A DNA stretch of 28,753 bases from UBA2137 sp963740205 (lineage in GTDB: Bacteria; Pseudomonadota; Alphaproteobacteria; Micavibrionales; Micavibrionaceae). Below the pieces are notes generated by a model that saw nothing but the letters and a program-made list of their open reading frames with translations, did no database searches and was not told the origin of the DNA. A program made the translations under genes and the position numbers. The stretch covers positions 1-28,753 of the forward strand of contig CAVUDD010000003.1 of the NCBI GenBank assembly GCA_963740205.1, read 5' to 3'. Of this stretch, positions 8,100 to 15,929 are shown in pieces. The first letter of the stretch is position 1. Every line of letters starts with the position of its first letter.

Positions 8100-10403
8100 A
8101 TGGTTCTGGCAACAAATCTGGGGTTTCCGCGTATCGGCGCAAAACGTGAATTGAAAAAGGCTGTTGAGGCATATTGGAAGGGGTCTTTGTCCCAAGAAGA
8201 AATGCTGAAAGAAGCAAGCCAGATACGTATGGATAACTGGCAAACTCAAAAGACTGCCGGTATAAATCATATTCCCTCAAATGATTTCTCTTTATATGAC
8301 CAGATGTTGGACATGTCCTGCCTTTTGGGATGTGTACCTGAGCGTTATGAGTGGAATGGTGGTAACGTTGATCTGGATTTATATTTCGCAATGGCTCGCG
8401 GGAGCCAAAAGAATGGCCGCGATGTAATTGCCTGTGAGATGACGAAATGGTTTGACACTAACTATCATTATCTTGTTCCTGAGTTCGAGCCACATCAGGT
8501 TTTTACTCTTTCTGCGACAAAAATATTTGATCACTATAAACAAGCCAAAGAGGCTGGCATTGAAACACGCCCTGTTTTGATAGGCCCCATCACATATCTT
8601 TCACTTGGTAAAATGCATGATGATAGTGACCCAATGGCTTTGCTCCCTAAACTCCTTCCTGTTTATGAAGAGATTTTAAACCGTCTTGATAAAATGGGTG
8701 TTGGTTGGGTACAAATTGATGAGCCTTATTTGGCAATGGATTTAACCGAATCCCAAAAAACCGCATATGAAAACGCCTATATTGGTTTGAATAACGCGCG
8801 TGGTGACATGAAGATAATGCTCACAAGCTACTTTGAAGGCTTGCGCGACAATTTGAAATTTGCAACATCATTGCCAGTACAAGGCCTGCATATAGATTTA
8901 CGCCGTGCGCCTAGTCAGCTTCACGAAGTCTTATCAAATCTAAATGACGAAATGGTATTATCTTTGGGGCTCGTTGATGGTCGTTCAATCTGGAAAAACA
9001 ACCTTCGCAAGTCTTTGGATATCGTGAAAAACGCAACGGATAAACTGGGTAATGATCGCGTGATGATTGCACCAAGCTGCTCCCTTTTACACGTGCCGAT
9101 TGATTTGGAACTTGAAGAGAAAATGGATCCTCAAATTTGTAACTGGATGGCGTTTGCGAAACAAAAGCTTGACGAAATTGCGACACTTGCAGATGCGGTT
9201 AATAAGGGTGAGCAAACAGTCGCAGAAAAACTGGATGCCAGTGCCAAAATTGCGCAAGAGCGCAAAACATCAGAGCGTATTCACAACAGACAAGTACAAG
9301 AGCGTATTGCCTCACTTAATGATGAAATGCGCAAGCGCAAAAGTCCATATGAAATACGCGCTGTACTACAGCAGGAACGTCTCAAACTACCGATGTATCC
9401 AACAACATCAATTGGCTCATTCCCGCAAACGCAAGACATTAGAAAAGCCAGAGCCTCTTATAAGGCAGGCACGTTAAGTGAGTCTGAATATTTGAGCGCG
9501 ATGAAAGCCGAAATTGAAGAATGCGTTCGTTACCAAGAAAAGATTGATATGGATGTTCTCGTTCACGGCGAACCAGAGCGAAACGATATGGTCGAATATT
9601 TTGGTGAGCAAATGGACGGTTACATCTTCTCAAAATTTGGATGGGTGCAGTCCTATGGCTCGCGCTGTGTGAAGCCACCAATTATTTACGGTGATGTCTC
9701 TCGTCCTAATCCTATGACTGTTGAGTGGACGAAATATGCACAAAGTCTCACTGATCGTCCGATGAAGGCGATGCTGACTGGTCCAATTACAATTTTGATG
9801 TGGTCATTTAAACGCGATGATATTTCATGGGAAGATTCTGCGCGCCAAATTGCGCTGGCCATTCGTGATGAGGTTGCTGATCTGGAAAAGGCAAAGATTG
9901 CCGTTATTCAGGTGGACGAGGCCGCTATTCGTGAGGGTGTGCCTTTGCGTCATGCTGATCGCTCTAACTATTTCGATTGGACGGTCGATTGTTTTAAATT
10001 GTCAACAGCATGTGTAAAGGATGAAACACAAATTCACACACATATGTGTTATTCCGAATTCAATGACATGATTGAAAAAATCGCTGACCTTGATGCCGAT
10101 GTCATTTCGATTGAAACAAGTCGTTCGCAAATGGAATTGTTGGATGCCTTTGTTGATTTCAAATATCCTAACGAGATAGGTCCCGGTGTATACGATATTC
10201 ACTCACCACGTATTCCAACCAAGGATGAAATGGTTGCTCTCCTTGAAAAGGCGGCACGTGTTATCCCTGAGGAACGTCTTTGGGTTAATCCGGACTGTGG
10301 TCTGAAAACACGTGGTTGGCCAGAGGTGAAACCTGCTCTTGAAAATATGATTGCTGCTGCTAAGGATATGCGCAATAAAACGCAAAAAACAAAAGCAGCT
10401 TAG
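8100..10403 (+). CDS. metE: Cobalamin-independent methionine synthase
   Basis: Transfers the methyl group of 5-methyl-tetrahydropteroyl-glutamate directly to homocysteine, without B12; cytosolic. The 767-residue protein has the expected two-barrel layout: N-terminal NLGFPRIGAKRELKKAVE, a long helical linker around residues 380-430, then the catalytic barrel beginning LPMYPTTSIGSFPQT. The zinc ligands are all visible: His648 and Cys650 (in THMCYSEFND), Glu672 (in ISIETSRSQME) and a cysteine near 733 (in NPDCGLKTRG). The spacing matches the E. coli enzyme shifted by seven residues. A strong Shine-Dalgarno (AAAGGAG) precedes the ATG. The gene is intact, in contrast to several neighbours. It follows metF. 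Confidence 0.97.
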   Translation: MVLATNLGFPRIGAKRELKKAVEAYWKGSLSQEEMLKEASQIRMDNWQTQKTAGINHIPSNDFSLYDQMLDMSCLLGCVPERYEWNGGNVDLDLYFAMARGSQKNGRDVIACEMTKWFDTNYHYLVPEFEPHQVFTLSATKIFDHYKQAKEAGIETRPVLIGPITYLSLGKMHDDSDPMALLPKLLPVYEEILNRLDKMGVGWVQIDEPYLAMDLTESQKTAYENAYIGLNNARGDMKIMLTSYFEGLRDNLKFATSLPVQGLHIDLRRAPSQLHEVLSNLNDEMVLSLGLVDGRSIWKNNLRKSLDIVKNATDKLGNDRVMIAPSCSLLHVPIDLELEEKMDPQICNWMAFAKQKLDEIATLADAVNKGEQTVAEKLDASAKIAQERKTSERIHNRQVQERIASLNDEMRKRKSPYEIRAVLQQERLKLPMYPTTSIGSFPQTQDIRKARASYKAGTLSESEYLSAMKAEIEECVRYQEKIDMDVLVHGEPERNDMVEYFGEQMDGYIFSKFGWVQSYGSRCVKPPIIYGDVSRPNPMTVEWTKYAQSLTDRPMKAMLTGPITILMWSFKRDDISWEDSARQIALAIRDEVADLEKAKIAVIQVDEAAIREGVPLRHADRSNYFDWTVDCFKLSTACVKDETQIHTHMCYSEFNDMIEKIADLDADVISIETSRSQMELLDAFVDFKYPNEIGPGVYDIHSPRIPTKDEMVALLEKAARVIPEERLWVNPDCGLKTRGWPEVKPALENMIAAAKDMRNKTQKTKAA

Positions 10404-10753
10404 CCTTTTTTCGGTGGTTTATATTCAAAGAATATTATATTAGCTGTAGCCCTCATAATAATCGCTGTAATTATAAATGAAGGTAAGGTGAACTTCCATA
10501 GTTTGATGGTTAAATCAAAATAAGCCATAGGGTCCAACTCAAAAAAAGTTAGCACGATTAACAAACCAATATTTGGTGTGGGAAATCCTGCGACTGCTGG
10601 TAGAATTGTTGGAAAGAGAATAAGGCTGGCTATTATTGTAAAAACAAACTTTTTCTTTTTTGAATTCCATAACCTCTTTTTTATAAGCCATGTTACTCCA
10701 TATACTAAAAGGACGGCTACTAAGTAAGGAGCAATTATTAGAAGAAAAAACAT
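10400..10753 (-). CDS. Small integral membrane protein, unrecognised
   Basis: A 117-residue hydrophobic protein beginning MFFLLIIAPYLVAVLLVYGV. It has a first membrane segment, a positively charged loop (KKRLWNSKKKKF, so cytoplasmic by the positive-inside rule), two further hydrophobic stretches (FVFTIIASLILFPTILPAV and NIGLLIVLTFF), a fourth near FIITAIIM, and a Lys-rich tail. No family is recognised. It is AT-rich, and its stop codon interlocks with that of convergent metE. It is the second such protein in the window: the one at 2411-2822 has the same size, topology and tail-to-tail placement, although I see no clear sequence similarity between them. Confidence 0.55.
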   Translation of the reverse strand: MFFLLIIAPYLVAVLLVYGVTWLIKKRLWNSKKKKFVFTIIASLILFPTILPAVAGFPTPNIGLLIVLTFFELDPMAYFDLTIKLWKFTLPSFIITAIIMRATANIIFFEYKPPKKG

Positions 10754-10825
10754 ACAAGAGACCTCTGGACTGTAATTTTAATTTCTTCTAATAGTATAGC
10801 AGCTTAAATGAACTGAAATAAATTG

Positions 10826-11200
10826 ATGTTTCAAATTTCAAAAAGACAATTTTCTATTTCTTTACTCATCGCGGTGTTTGCACTGGGAATTGTGTCGCCT
10901 GCTTGCGCGAAGCTGTGGGGTGGGGGTGCAATATCTGTTTTAGAGATTTGTACATCACAAGGTATTGAGCGCATTGCTTTAAATGGTGAAGAACTTCCTG
11001 CCGATGAGAAGACCAGCACAGGCGACCACTGTCCATTTTGCCAAACTTATAATGCGGCTCTAACTTCGGGTGACGTATCGGTTTCGCTAAAAGCCATCAG
11101 TTATGAGTTGCCTGAAATCACCGCACAAGACCGTTTAATTTCTGGCCTCACGATCACTAAGCCTCACCAAACAGGTCCACCACTATTCCTTTTGTCTTAA
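10826..11200 (+). CDS. Exported DUF2946-like protein with HCPFC motif
   Basis: A 124-residue protein with a classical signal peptide (FSISLLIAVFALGIVSPACA, cleavage likely before Lys29). The mature part has a single conserved-looking motif, His68-Cys-Pro-Phe-Cys72, typical of the DUF2946 family, whose members often sit next to copper-handling genes. The CxxC could bind a metal ion or be redox active in the periplasm; this is inference. The ATG at 10826 is preferred over the TTG just before it; the Shine-Dalgarno is poor. The gene ends 30 bases before the outer-membrane protein gene, and the two appear to be one transcription unit ending at the hairpin at 12383. Confidence 0.6.
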   Translation: MFQISKRQFSISLLIAVFALGIVSPACAKLWGGGAISVLEICTSQGIERIALNGEELPADEKTSTGDHCPFCQTYNAALTSGDVSVSLKAISYELPEITAQDRLISGLTITKPHQTGPPLFLLS

Positions 11201-11230
11201 AGAATTCAATTTAAACAAAAGGAAAAAACA

Positions 11231-12361
11231 ATGAATTTTTCAACTAAAGCAGGACTTGGTGCTGCCTGTATCATTTTAAGCACTTTTCTATCTTCTCCCT
11301 CACATGCTTGTGAAGTTTGTGATGAACAAGAACCGCACAATATTCATCTACAACACAGCTCTAATGGACGTGCAGATTCCCATGCACCTATTGGTGTGAT
11401 GGGGGATCACCGTCATAAGGCAGGCGAGTGGATGCTCTCATACCGTTTTATGCGTATGGAAATGGCGGGAACGCGTGACGGAACCAATTCGCTTTCTCCA
11501 GAAGAAATCGTAACCACAGTCCCAAACCGTTTCTTTGGCGCACCGATGCAACCCCCAACCTTGCGTATTGTGCCTTTGGAAATGACAACAGACATGCATA
11601 TGGCTGGTGTGATGTATGCACCTACAGACTGGCTGACACTTATGGCGATGGGTCAGTATATTGACCGAGAGATGGAGCATGTCACATTTGCGGGCGGTAT
11701 GGGTACAACGCGTCTTGGAAACTTTACGACCGAGGCAAAAGGACTTGGTGATAGTTCTGTATCTGGTCTTATTGGTCTTTATGATGATGACGTTCATCAT
11801 TTGCATGTGAATGCTGGATTTTCTTTGCCGACAGGCTCAATTGATGAAGAAGATACGATACTCACCCCTATGGGTATGACACCACGTGTTCGTTTGCCCT
11901 ATTCAATGCAACTTGGCTCAGGAACCTACGACCTTCTTCCTGGTTTAACCTATTACGGTAACGCTGATAAATTCGGTTGGGGCGCACAATATAGTGCCAC
12001 TGTTCGCCTTGGTGAGAACAGTCAGGATTATGCACTAGGCGACAAACATCAAATAAGTGCTTGGGGAAGCTATCTCTGGGATCCATCTTTCTCAACTTCA
12101 CTCCGTCTGACTGGTGAAACAGAAGGCGATATTGATGGGATTGATTCTCAAATTGCTGGGCCTGTGCAAACTGCCGATCCTAATAATTATGGAGGTGAGC
12201 GATTATCCATTTCTGCGGGTGCAAACTATTTATTTCAAAAGGGCGTGTTAGCGGGTAATCGTTTGGCCTTTGAAGTTACAGCACCTGTTTATCAGAATTT
12301 GAATGGCCCTCAGTTGGAACGAGATTATGCCGTTACGATTGGCTGGCAAAAAGCGTTTTGA
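11231..12361 (+). CDS. Outer-membrane transporter-like protein, Met/His-rich, probable metal link
   Basis: A 376-residue exported protein with a signal peptide (AACIILSTFLSSPSHA, cleavage before Cys27) followed by CEVC and the recognisable block APIGVMGDHRHKAGEWMLSY. The remainder alternates short polar and aromatic stretches and ends in a C-terminal phenylalanine (VTIGWQKAF), as in outer-membrane beta-barrels. It resembles the Phenol_MetA_deg-type putative transporters that occur beside copper-resistance genes. The N-terminal third is rich in methionine and histidine (RFMRMEMAG, EMTTDMHMAGVMYAP), which would suit soft-metal binding. A good Shine-Dalgarno (AAGGA) precedes the ATG. Paired with the upstream DUF2946 gene. 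The metal role is inferred from family context only. Confidence 0.65.
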   Translation: MNFSTKAGLGAACIILSTFLSSPSHACEVCDEQEPHNIHLQHSSNGRADSHAPIGVMGDHRHKAGEWMLSYRFMRMEMAGTRDGTNSLSPEEIVTTVPNRFFGAPMQPPTLRIVPLEMTTDMHMAGVMYAPTDWLTLMAMGQYIDREMEHVTFAGGMGTTRLGNFTTEAKGLGDSSVSGLIGLYDDDVHHLHVNAGFSLPTGSIDEEDTILTPMGMTPRVRLPYSMQLGSGTYDLLPGLTYYGNADKFGWGAQYSATVRLGENSQDYALGDKHQISAWGSYLWDPSFSTSLRLTGETEGDIDGIDSQIAGPVQTADPNNYGGERLSISAGANYLFQKGVLAGNRLAFEVTAPVYQNLNGPQLERDYAVTIGWQKAF

Positions 12362-12382
12362 AGATTGTAATATAGACAAAAG

Positions 12383-12407
12383 AAAACCCCGCTTTGGCGG
12401 GGTTTTT
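12383..12407. terminator. Strong rho-independent terminator, bidirectional
   Basis: CCCCGC (12387-12392), loop TTTG, GCGGGG (12397-12402), flanked by AAAA upstream and TTTTT downstream. It sits between the convergent genes ending at 12361 and 12415 and, being symmetrical, can terminate both. Confidence 0.92.
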
Positions 12408-12414
12408 AGTGAAG

Positions 12415-14016
12415 CTAGCGCGGCATTAAGCCAAATGTTTGACCACCTATAGATACTGCGCTCGAGGCAATAGTGGTTGTTTCAGGTTGAACCCCGTCAT
12501 TGTCATTTGCAGAGGCTATAACGGCGTTGTCACTCTCGCTTTGTTGTGCTTGAGCATAACGAACTCTGAGAGAGTCTGAAAACATAGGTTGGGTGACTTC
12601 ATCAAAATAAACAGCAAGACTTGGATAGTCCTCGGGAGTTTTAAAGCTTTCCGCATAATTCGTGCGGGCATCCCACATAATAACTGTGTCGCCTGTTGCA
12701 ATCTGGATAGCACTATCGTCACGAATAAGCTCACCACTCTCATCACGACAAGCATAGGCTCTTGAGGTTAGGCCGCGTATATTAAAGGCATCTTGTGCAG
12801 CAGCAGTGCAGATATAGGTTACATTTGTTTCCTCAGGCAAAACCAGCGAGGGTAATTCAATATCTATAGCTGCTATATCTACTGGATTGGCAATTTGTAG
12901 ATCAGATTGTTCCATTACAGCAATGACTGGAAGTTCTTTGTTAAGGAATTGGGCAAGTTGAAGCTCGGCATCATCTGCTGTTGGATCAATTCCAGTATGT
13001 TGAATGAAAGTATCCGCATATTGTGAGTTTGCTGGATTATTATTACAATTCTCTTTGAAATAAGTCAGCCAATCAGCTGCCCATTCATCATTGTTTGCGT
13101 AAACAACCGAGGCATCACATGTTTGCGCAACAACAGGTGCGGCACCTGCCAATTGATTTGCTGGTATGTTTCCTACAAGTAGAGGAGTTGTGTCTTGCGG
13201 CGACAAGAATTGCGCAAGCTGTGCCTCGGCATCTTGAGCATCTGGATTGACACCAGTAAAGGCTATAAAATCATTTTTATAGGCACAAACAGAATCTGCG
13301 TTACAGTTTTCTTTGTACCAGTTCAGCCATTCAGCCGCCCATCCTTCGTCTGTTGTATAGGAATAAGTAGTCGTGTCAGTTGATTGAGCATCCGTTGTGT
13401 CAATAACAGCCAATTCATCGCTGTTTGTATCTGTCGTATTTGCTTGTTCATTAACAGCTAAAGAATCTAGTGCAGGTAAAGGGTAGTTTGTGTTAATAAC
13501 CGCTGCGGCCACATAAGCGTCCTGCGAAGTATCCGTAGATAAAGCAAGGCGGCTATTTTCTGTTTGTTCTTGTTGCAATTCAGCAAGCGTTCTTGGGCGA
13601 TCGTCCTCATAACCTGCCATATAATTATATTCAGGGTTATATTCGCCGCGTGCCTCAAGATACGCTAGATCGTCTCGTGCCTGAGCATTGCCTAACTCGG
13701 CTGCTCTTTCGTAATAAATGATGGCTTTTGGCTTGTTTTGGTCAACACCGCGTCCATTATAATATTGGAATGCTTGGTCTTTGATTTGTTGTGCGCTTAG
13801 ACCCTCAAGGTCAAATAAATCATCAGTAGAAGGCGTTTCTACATTTCCGCCATTGTTATCAACATCGGATTGGTTGGCATAGTAATCAAAAGTTGCTGTG
13901 GCAACTGTGTCATCTTGTATGTCCAGGATAGGAACATCATTAGCCATGACGGGTGACGCCGAGGCGAGCAATGCTACTAGAGGAGTTGCAGTAACTAGTT
14001 TTGTATACCAACGCAT
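12415..14016 (-). CDS. Exported Sel1-repeat protein with a duplicated unknown domain
   Basis: A 533-residue protein with a signal peptide (LVTATPLVALLASASPVMA, cleavage before Asn26). Residues 80-117 form one Sel1/TPR-like helical repeat (YYNGRGVDQNKPKAIIYYER, AAELGNAQA). Two copies of an unrecognised unit of about 48 residues follow at 224-271 and 310-357, sharing W-A-A-[ED]-W-L, KENCN, FI-x-x-TG-[VI]-[ND]-P and QLAQFL. Between the domains are acidic Asp/Thr/Asn-rich linkers. The C-terminal region (about 400-490) has an SH3-like flavour (FNIRGLTSRAYAC, then TVIMWDARTNYAESF) but no sure family. The protein is very acidic, consistent with secretion or periplasmic location. An AAGG Shine-Dalgarno and a candidate promoter precede the ATG. 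Function unknown. Confidence 0.75.
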   Translation of the reverse strand: MRWYTKLVTATPLVALLASASPVMANDVPILDIQDDTVATATFDYYANQSDVDNNGGNVETPSTDDLFDLEGLSAQQIKDQAFQYYNGRGVDQNKPKAIIYYERAAELGNAQARDDLAYLEARGEYNPEYNYMAGYEDDRPRTLAELQQEQTENSRLALSTDTSQDAYVAAAVINTNYPLPALDSLAVNEQANTTDTNSDELAVIDTTDAQSTDTTTYSYTTDEGWAAEWLNWYKENCNADSVCAYKNDFIAFTGVNPDAQDAEAQLAQFLSPQDTTPLLVGNIPANQLAGAAPVVAQTCDASVVYANNDEWAADWLTYFKENCNNNPANSQYADTFIQHTGIDPTADDAELQLAQFLNKELPVIAVMEQSDLQIANPVDIAAIDIELPSLVLPEETNVTYICTAAAQDAFNIRGLTSRAYACRDESGELIRDDSAIQIATGDTVIMWDARTNYAESFKTPEDYPSLAVYFDEVTQPMFSDSLRVRYAQAQQSESDNAVIASANDNDGVQPETTTIASSAVSIGGQTFGLMPR

Positions 14017-14055
14017 AATAAAACCTTATGTAAACAATATGGGTTAAGTGCAAAT

Positions 14056-14084
14056 GTTATAACCCTATCGCTAAAATAATGCAA
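14056..14084 (-). promoter_or_regulatory. Candidate promoter for the Sel1-repeat protein gene
   Basis: On the minus strand, TTGCAT (14084-14079), 17 bases, then TATAAC (14061-14056). The -10 box matches five of six positions, the -35 only half. The start codon is about 40 bases downstream. The rest of the divergent region 14017-14304 is AT-rich, with no convincing promoter for the plus-strand gene; a tiny GGAG-CAAAA-CTCC stem is present near 14238-14252. Confidence 0.4.
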
Positions 14085-14304
14085 GCAAAAGTTTTCCATA
14101 ATTAATTTGGTTATATTTTCACGATGCTGTTAAATTATTTTTATAACCTATATATAGAAGTCAATAATGTTGCAGAAAAAAGAAAATAAATATTTTTCAT
14201 AATAATTTTAATAATTTTCTTGACAAATGGCGAGAAAAGGAGCAAAACTCCACGAAATCAATTTTACATACTATTGAATTTAAGAATTTTGAAAGGTTTT
14301 AGAG

Positions 14305-15132
14305 ATGAGTAATTTGACACAACTTAAATACGCAGCAGCAGCAGGACTTGCTCTTGCTGGCGTTTCCTCAGCAGATGATGCTAATGCACAAACATTTGGT
14401 GGCGGTAGTTTTGGCGTACAAGACTGTTCACAATCTACATCTTCTGGTTGTGGTACAAATACACCCCCTGTTTCACCACCTTGTGAAACACTATCAAATT
14501 GTGGTGGTGATACACCTCCGACAACAACACCTCCACCTCAGCCACCTGTTGTTAACCCAGGTAACCCAGTGGATGTGACAACTACTAATACAAACACAAA
14601 TACAAACACGAATACTAATACAGCTGAGGCAAATGCGGACGCGAATGCTCAAGCCAATGCTACTGGCGGTAACGCTACAGCAAATGGTGGTAATGCTACT
14701 GGCGGATCAGCTAACAATAACTTTAGTTACAACCAAAGAAGAAGCGTTGCCACTGCAATTGCTACACCAGGCGCTGGTTTTTGTGCTGGAGGAGCTCTAG
14801 CTTTTCAGGCTGCAGTAGTCGGTGTAAGCGGATCTCGCGGCGTCGTAATGAGCTGTGTAGATGCAACTCTCTCCAGTAACGAAGTTGTGACACTTATGGC
14901 GAATGGCGAATGTGACGAAAGAAGAATTGCAACTCTTTCTAACGACAGATTACGTGGATCTGTTGAATCATATTATCCAGGCGGTATACCAGCTTATATA
15001 AGTAGCTGTTCGGTTTCTTATAACGAAGTTGTTGTTCCTGAAACACCAGCACCTTATTCTGCACCGTACGTTCCTGCAGAGCCAGTTGTAGTAGAAGTTC
15101 CGCGTCGTGTTTCTCCTCGCACTCCAGATTAG
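14305..15132 (+). CDS. Exported eight-cysteine protein with Pro-rich and (Thr-Asn)n linker
   Basis: A 275-residue protein with a signal peptide (KYAAAAGLALAGVSSADDANA, cleavage before Gln29). The mature part has four cysteines (41, 49, 60, 66) within a Pro/Thr-rich segment, a Pro-rich stretch (PPTTTPPPQPPVVNP), a pure Thr-Asn dipeptide run (94-106), an Ala/Asn/Gly-rich low-complexity part (GGNATANGGNATGG), and a globular-looking C-terminal domain (about 145-240) with four more cysteines (160, 184, 203, 235), then a Pro-rich tail. Linker composition of this kind is typical of extracellular or envelope-spanning proteins. No family recognised; disulfide bonding is inferred. GAAAGG serves as Shine-Dalgarno. 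The gene has its own terminator downstream. Confidence 0.7.
   Translation: MSNLTQLKYAAAAGLALAGVSSADDANAQTFGGGSFGVQDCSQSTSSGCGTNTPPVSPPCETLSNCGGDTPPTTTPPPQPPVVNPGNPVDVTTTNTNTNTNTNTNTAEANADANAQANATGGNATANGGNATGGSANNNFSYNQRRSVATAIATPGAGFCAGGALAFQAAVVGVSGSRGVVMSCVDATLSSNEVVTLMANGECDERRIATLSNDRLRGSVESYYPGGIPAYISSCSVSYNEVVVPETPAPYSAPYVPAEPVVVEVPRRVSPRTPD
14584..14622 (+). repeat. In-frame microsatellite coding for Thr-Asn repeats
   Basis: Six and a half degenerate ACN-AAY units, with codons alternating ACA/ACG/ACT and AAC/AAT. The unit is six bases, so copy-number change would keep the frame and alter only linker length. Confidence 0.85.
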
Positions 15133-15149
15133 AATATTTGAATTATTGG

Positions 15150-15183
15150 AAGCCGAGTCTTATAATGAGGCTCGGCTTTTTTT
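15150..15183 (+). terminator. Rho-independent terminator
   Basis: AAGCCGAG (15150-15157), a 13-base loop, CTCGGCTT (15171-15178), continuing into a T run to 15183. It follows the eight-cysteine protein gene by 17 bases and precedes the L,D-transpeptidase gene. Confidence 0.9.
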
Positions 15184-15203
15184 AAAAGAAAAAATAATAT
15201 ATT

Positions 15204-15863
15204 ATGAAAAATAAAATGAATACTATTTTAACTTCATTTGGTGCGGTCGCTCTTTTCGCAAGTAGCGCTGCTTCGGCTCAGGAAGCTGATGCTGGAGTGC
15301 TTATCGCTGATGCTGATCTATCACCCCAAATTCGCTATGTGTTAGAGCAACAAGAATTGTTAGCTAATCAGGATGTTTATGTTGTAGTTGATAAGACAAA
15401 CAGAGAGGTTCTTATAGTTGAAAATGGGCGCATTACATTGCGCGATCCTGTGCTTGTGGGCAAAGAACTGGGTGACAATATCCCTGTTACGCAAGGCAGA
15501 TACGGTACAAACGCAGGACGTTATTACCCAGTCGTGAGAACAGATGAAGACGCCTACAGTAACTATTATAGAGCTACAAATATCCTTTTCGACTGTGATG
15601 AAGAATTCACGCGATGTGTGGCTATACACGGTCTTTGGACACAAGTTGCCTCAGAAAGACGTGTGGAAAGATACCAAAGTGCAACTATTGCCGATAACGC
15701 CATTACAAATGGTTGTGTAAATGTTGAATACAGTATCCACGATCGTTTGATAGCGGTATTTCAACAGAGAAATTCGGATGGATCGCCAGTACAACTCGTT
15801 ATACCACCCTCTGAAGATACAAGCACACAAAACACTAATCGATTTTTAGGTTATAATTTATAA
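15204..15863 (+). CDS. L,D-transpeptidase (YkuD-like), atypical active site
   Basis: A 219-residue exported enzyme with a signal peptide (ILTSFGAVALFASSAASA, cleavage before Gln26). YkuD-type domains cross-link peptidoglycan or attach proteins to it in the periplasm through a catalytic cysteine. Visible are DVYVVVDKTNREVLIVENG, the fold's first strands, then PVTQGRYGTN, the conserved histidine in CVAIHGLW (His142) and the nucleophile motif TNGCVNV (Cys171). The usual [S/T]HGC has Asn instead of His at 169, and the distance from His142 to the motif (about 25 residues) is longer than the usual 14-17. Extra cysteines at 131 and 138 may form a disulfide. The second Met (15216) is an alternative start; no good Shine-Dalgarno is seen at either. 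The gene follows a terminator, so it needs its own promoter or read-through. Confidence 0.8.
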   Translation: MKNKMNTILTSFGAVALFASSAASAQEADAGVLIADADLSPQIRYVLEQQELLANQDVYVVVDKTNREVLIVENGRITLRDPVLVGKELGDNIPVTQGRYGTNAGRYYPVVRTDEDAYSNYYRATNILFDCDEEFTRCVAIHGLWTQVASERRVERYQSATIADNAITNGCVNVEYSIHDRLIAVFQQRNSDGSPVQLVIPPSEDTSTQNTNRFLGYNL

Positions 15864-15875
15864 AGTATTAATAAT

Positions 15876-15904
15876 TTGACATAATAATTAAACTTTGCTA
15901 TAGT
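15876..15904 (+). promoter_or_regulatory. Strong sigma70-type promoter for the lipoprotein gene
   Basis: A perfect TTGACA (15876-15881), exactly 17 bases, then TATAGT (15899-15904). It lies 25 bases before the ATG at 15930, which has a GAGG Shine-Dalgarno. This is the best promoter match in the window. Confidence 0.7.
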
Positions 15905-15929
15905 CTTCACACTAAAGAAAGAGGATGAT

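Noticed and set aside
9200..9300. Coiled-coil-like, Lys/Glu-rich stretch within metE as a separate gene fusion
   Set aside because: It corresponds to the normal inter-domain helical linker of MetE proteins.
14220..14250. TTGACA at 14220 as promoter of the eight-cysteine protein gene
   Set aside because: At 16-18 bases downstream there is only CAAAAC-like sequence, no acceptable -10 box.
14584..14622. Short tandem repeats as a CRISPR or repeat array
   Set aside because: The unit is six bases, without spacers, and is simply a coding Thr-Asn run.
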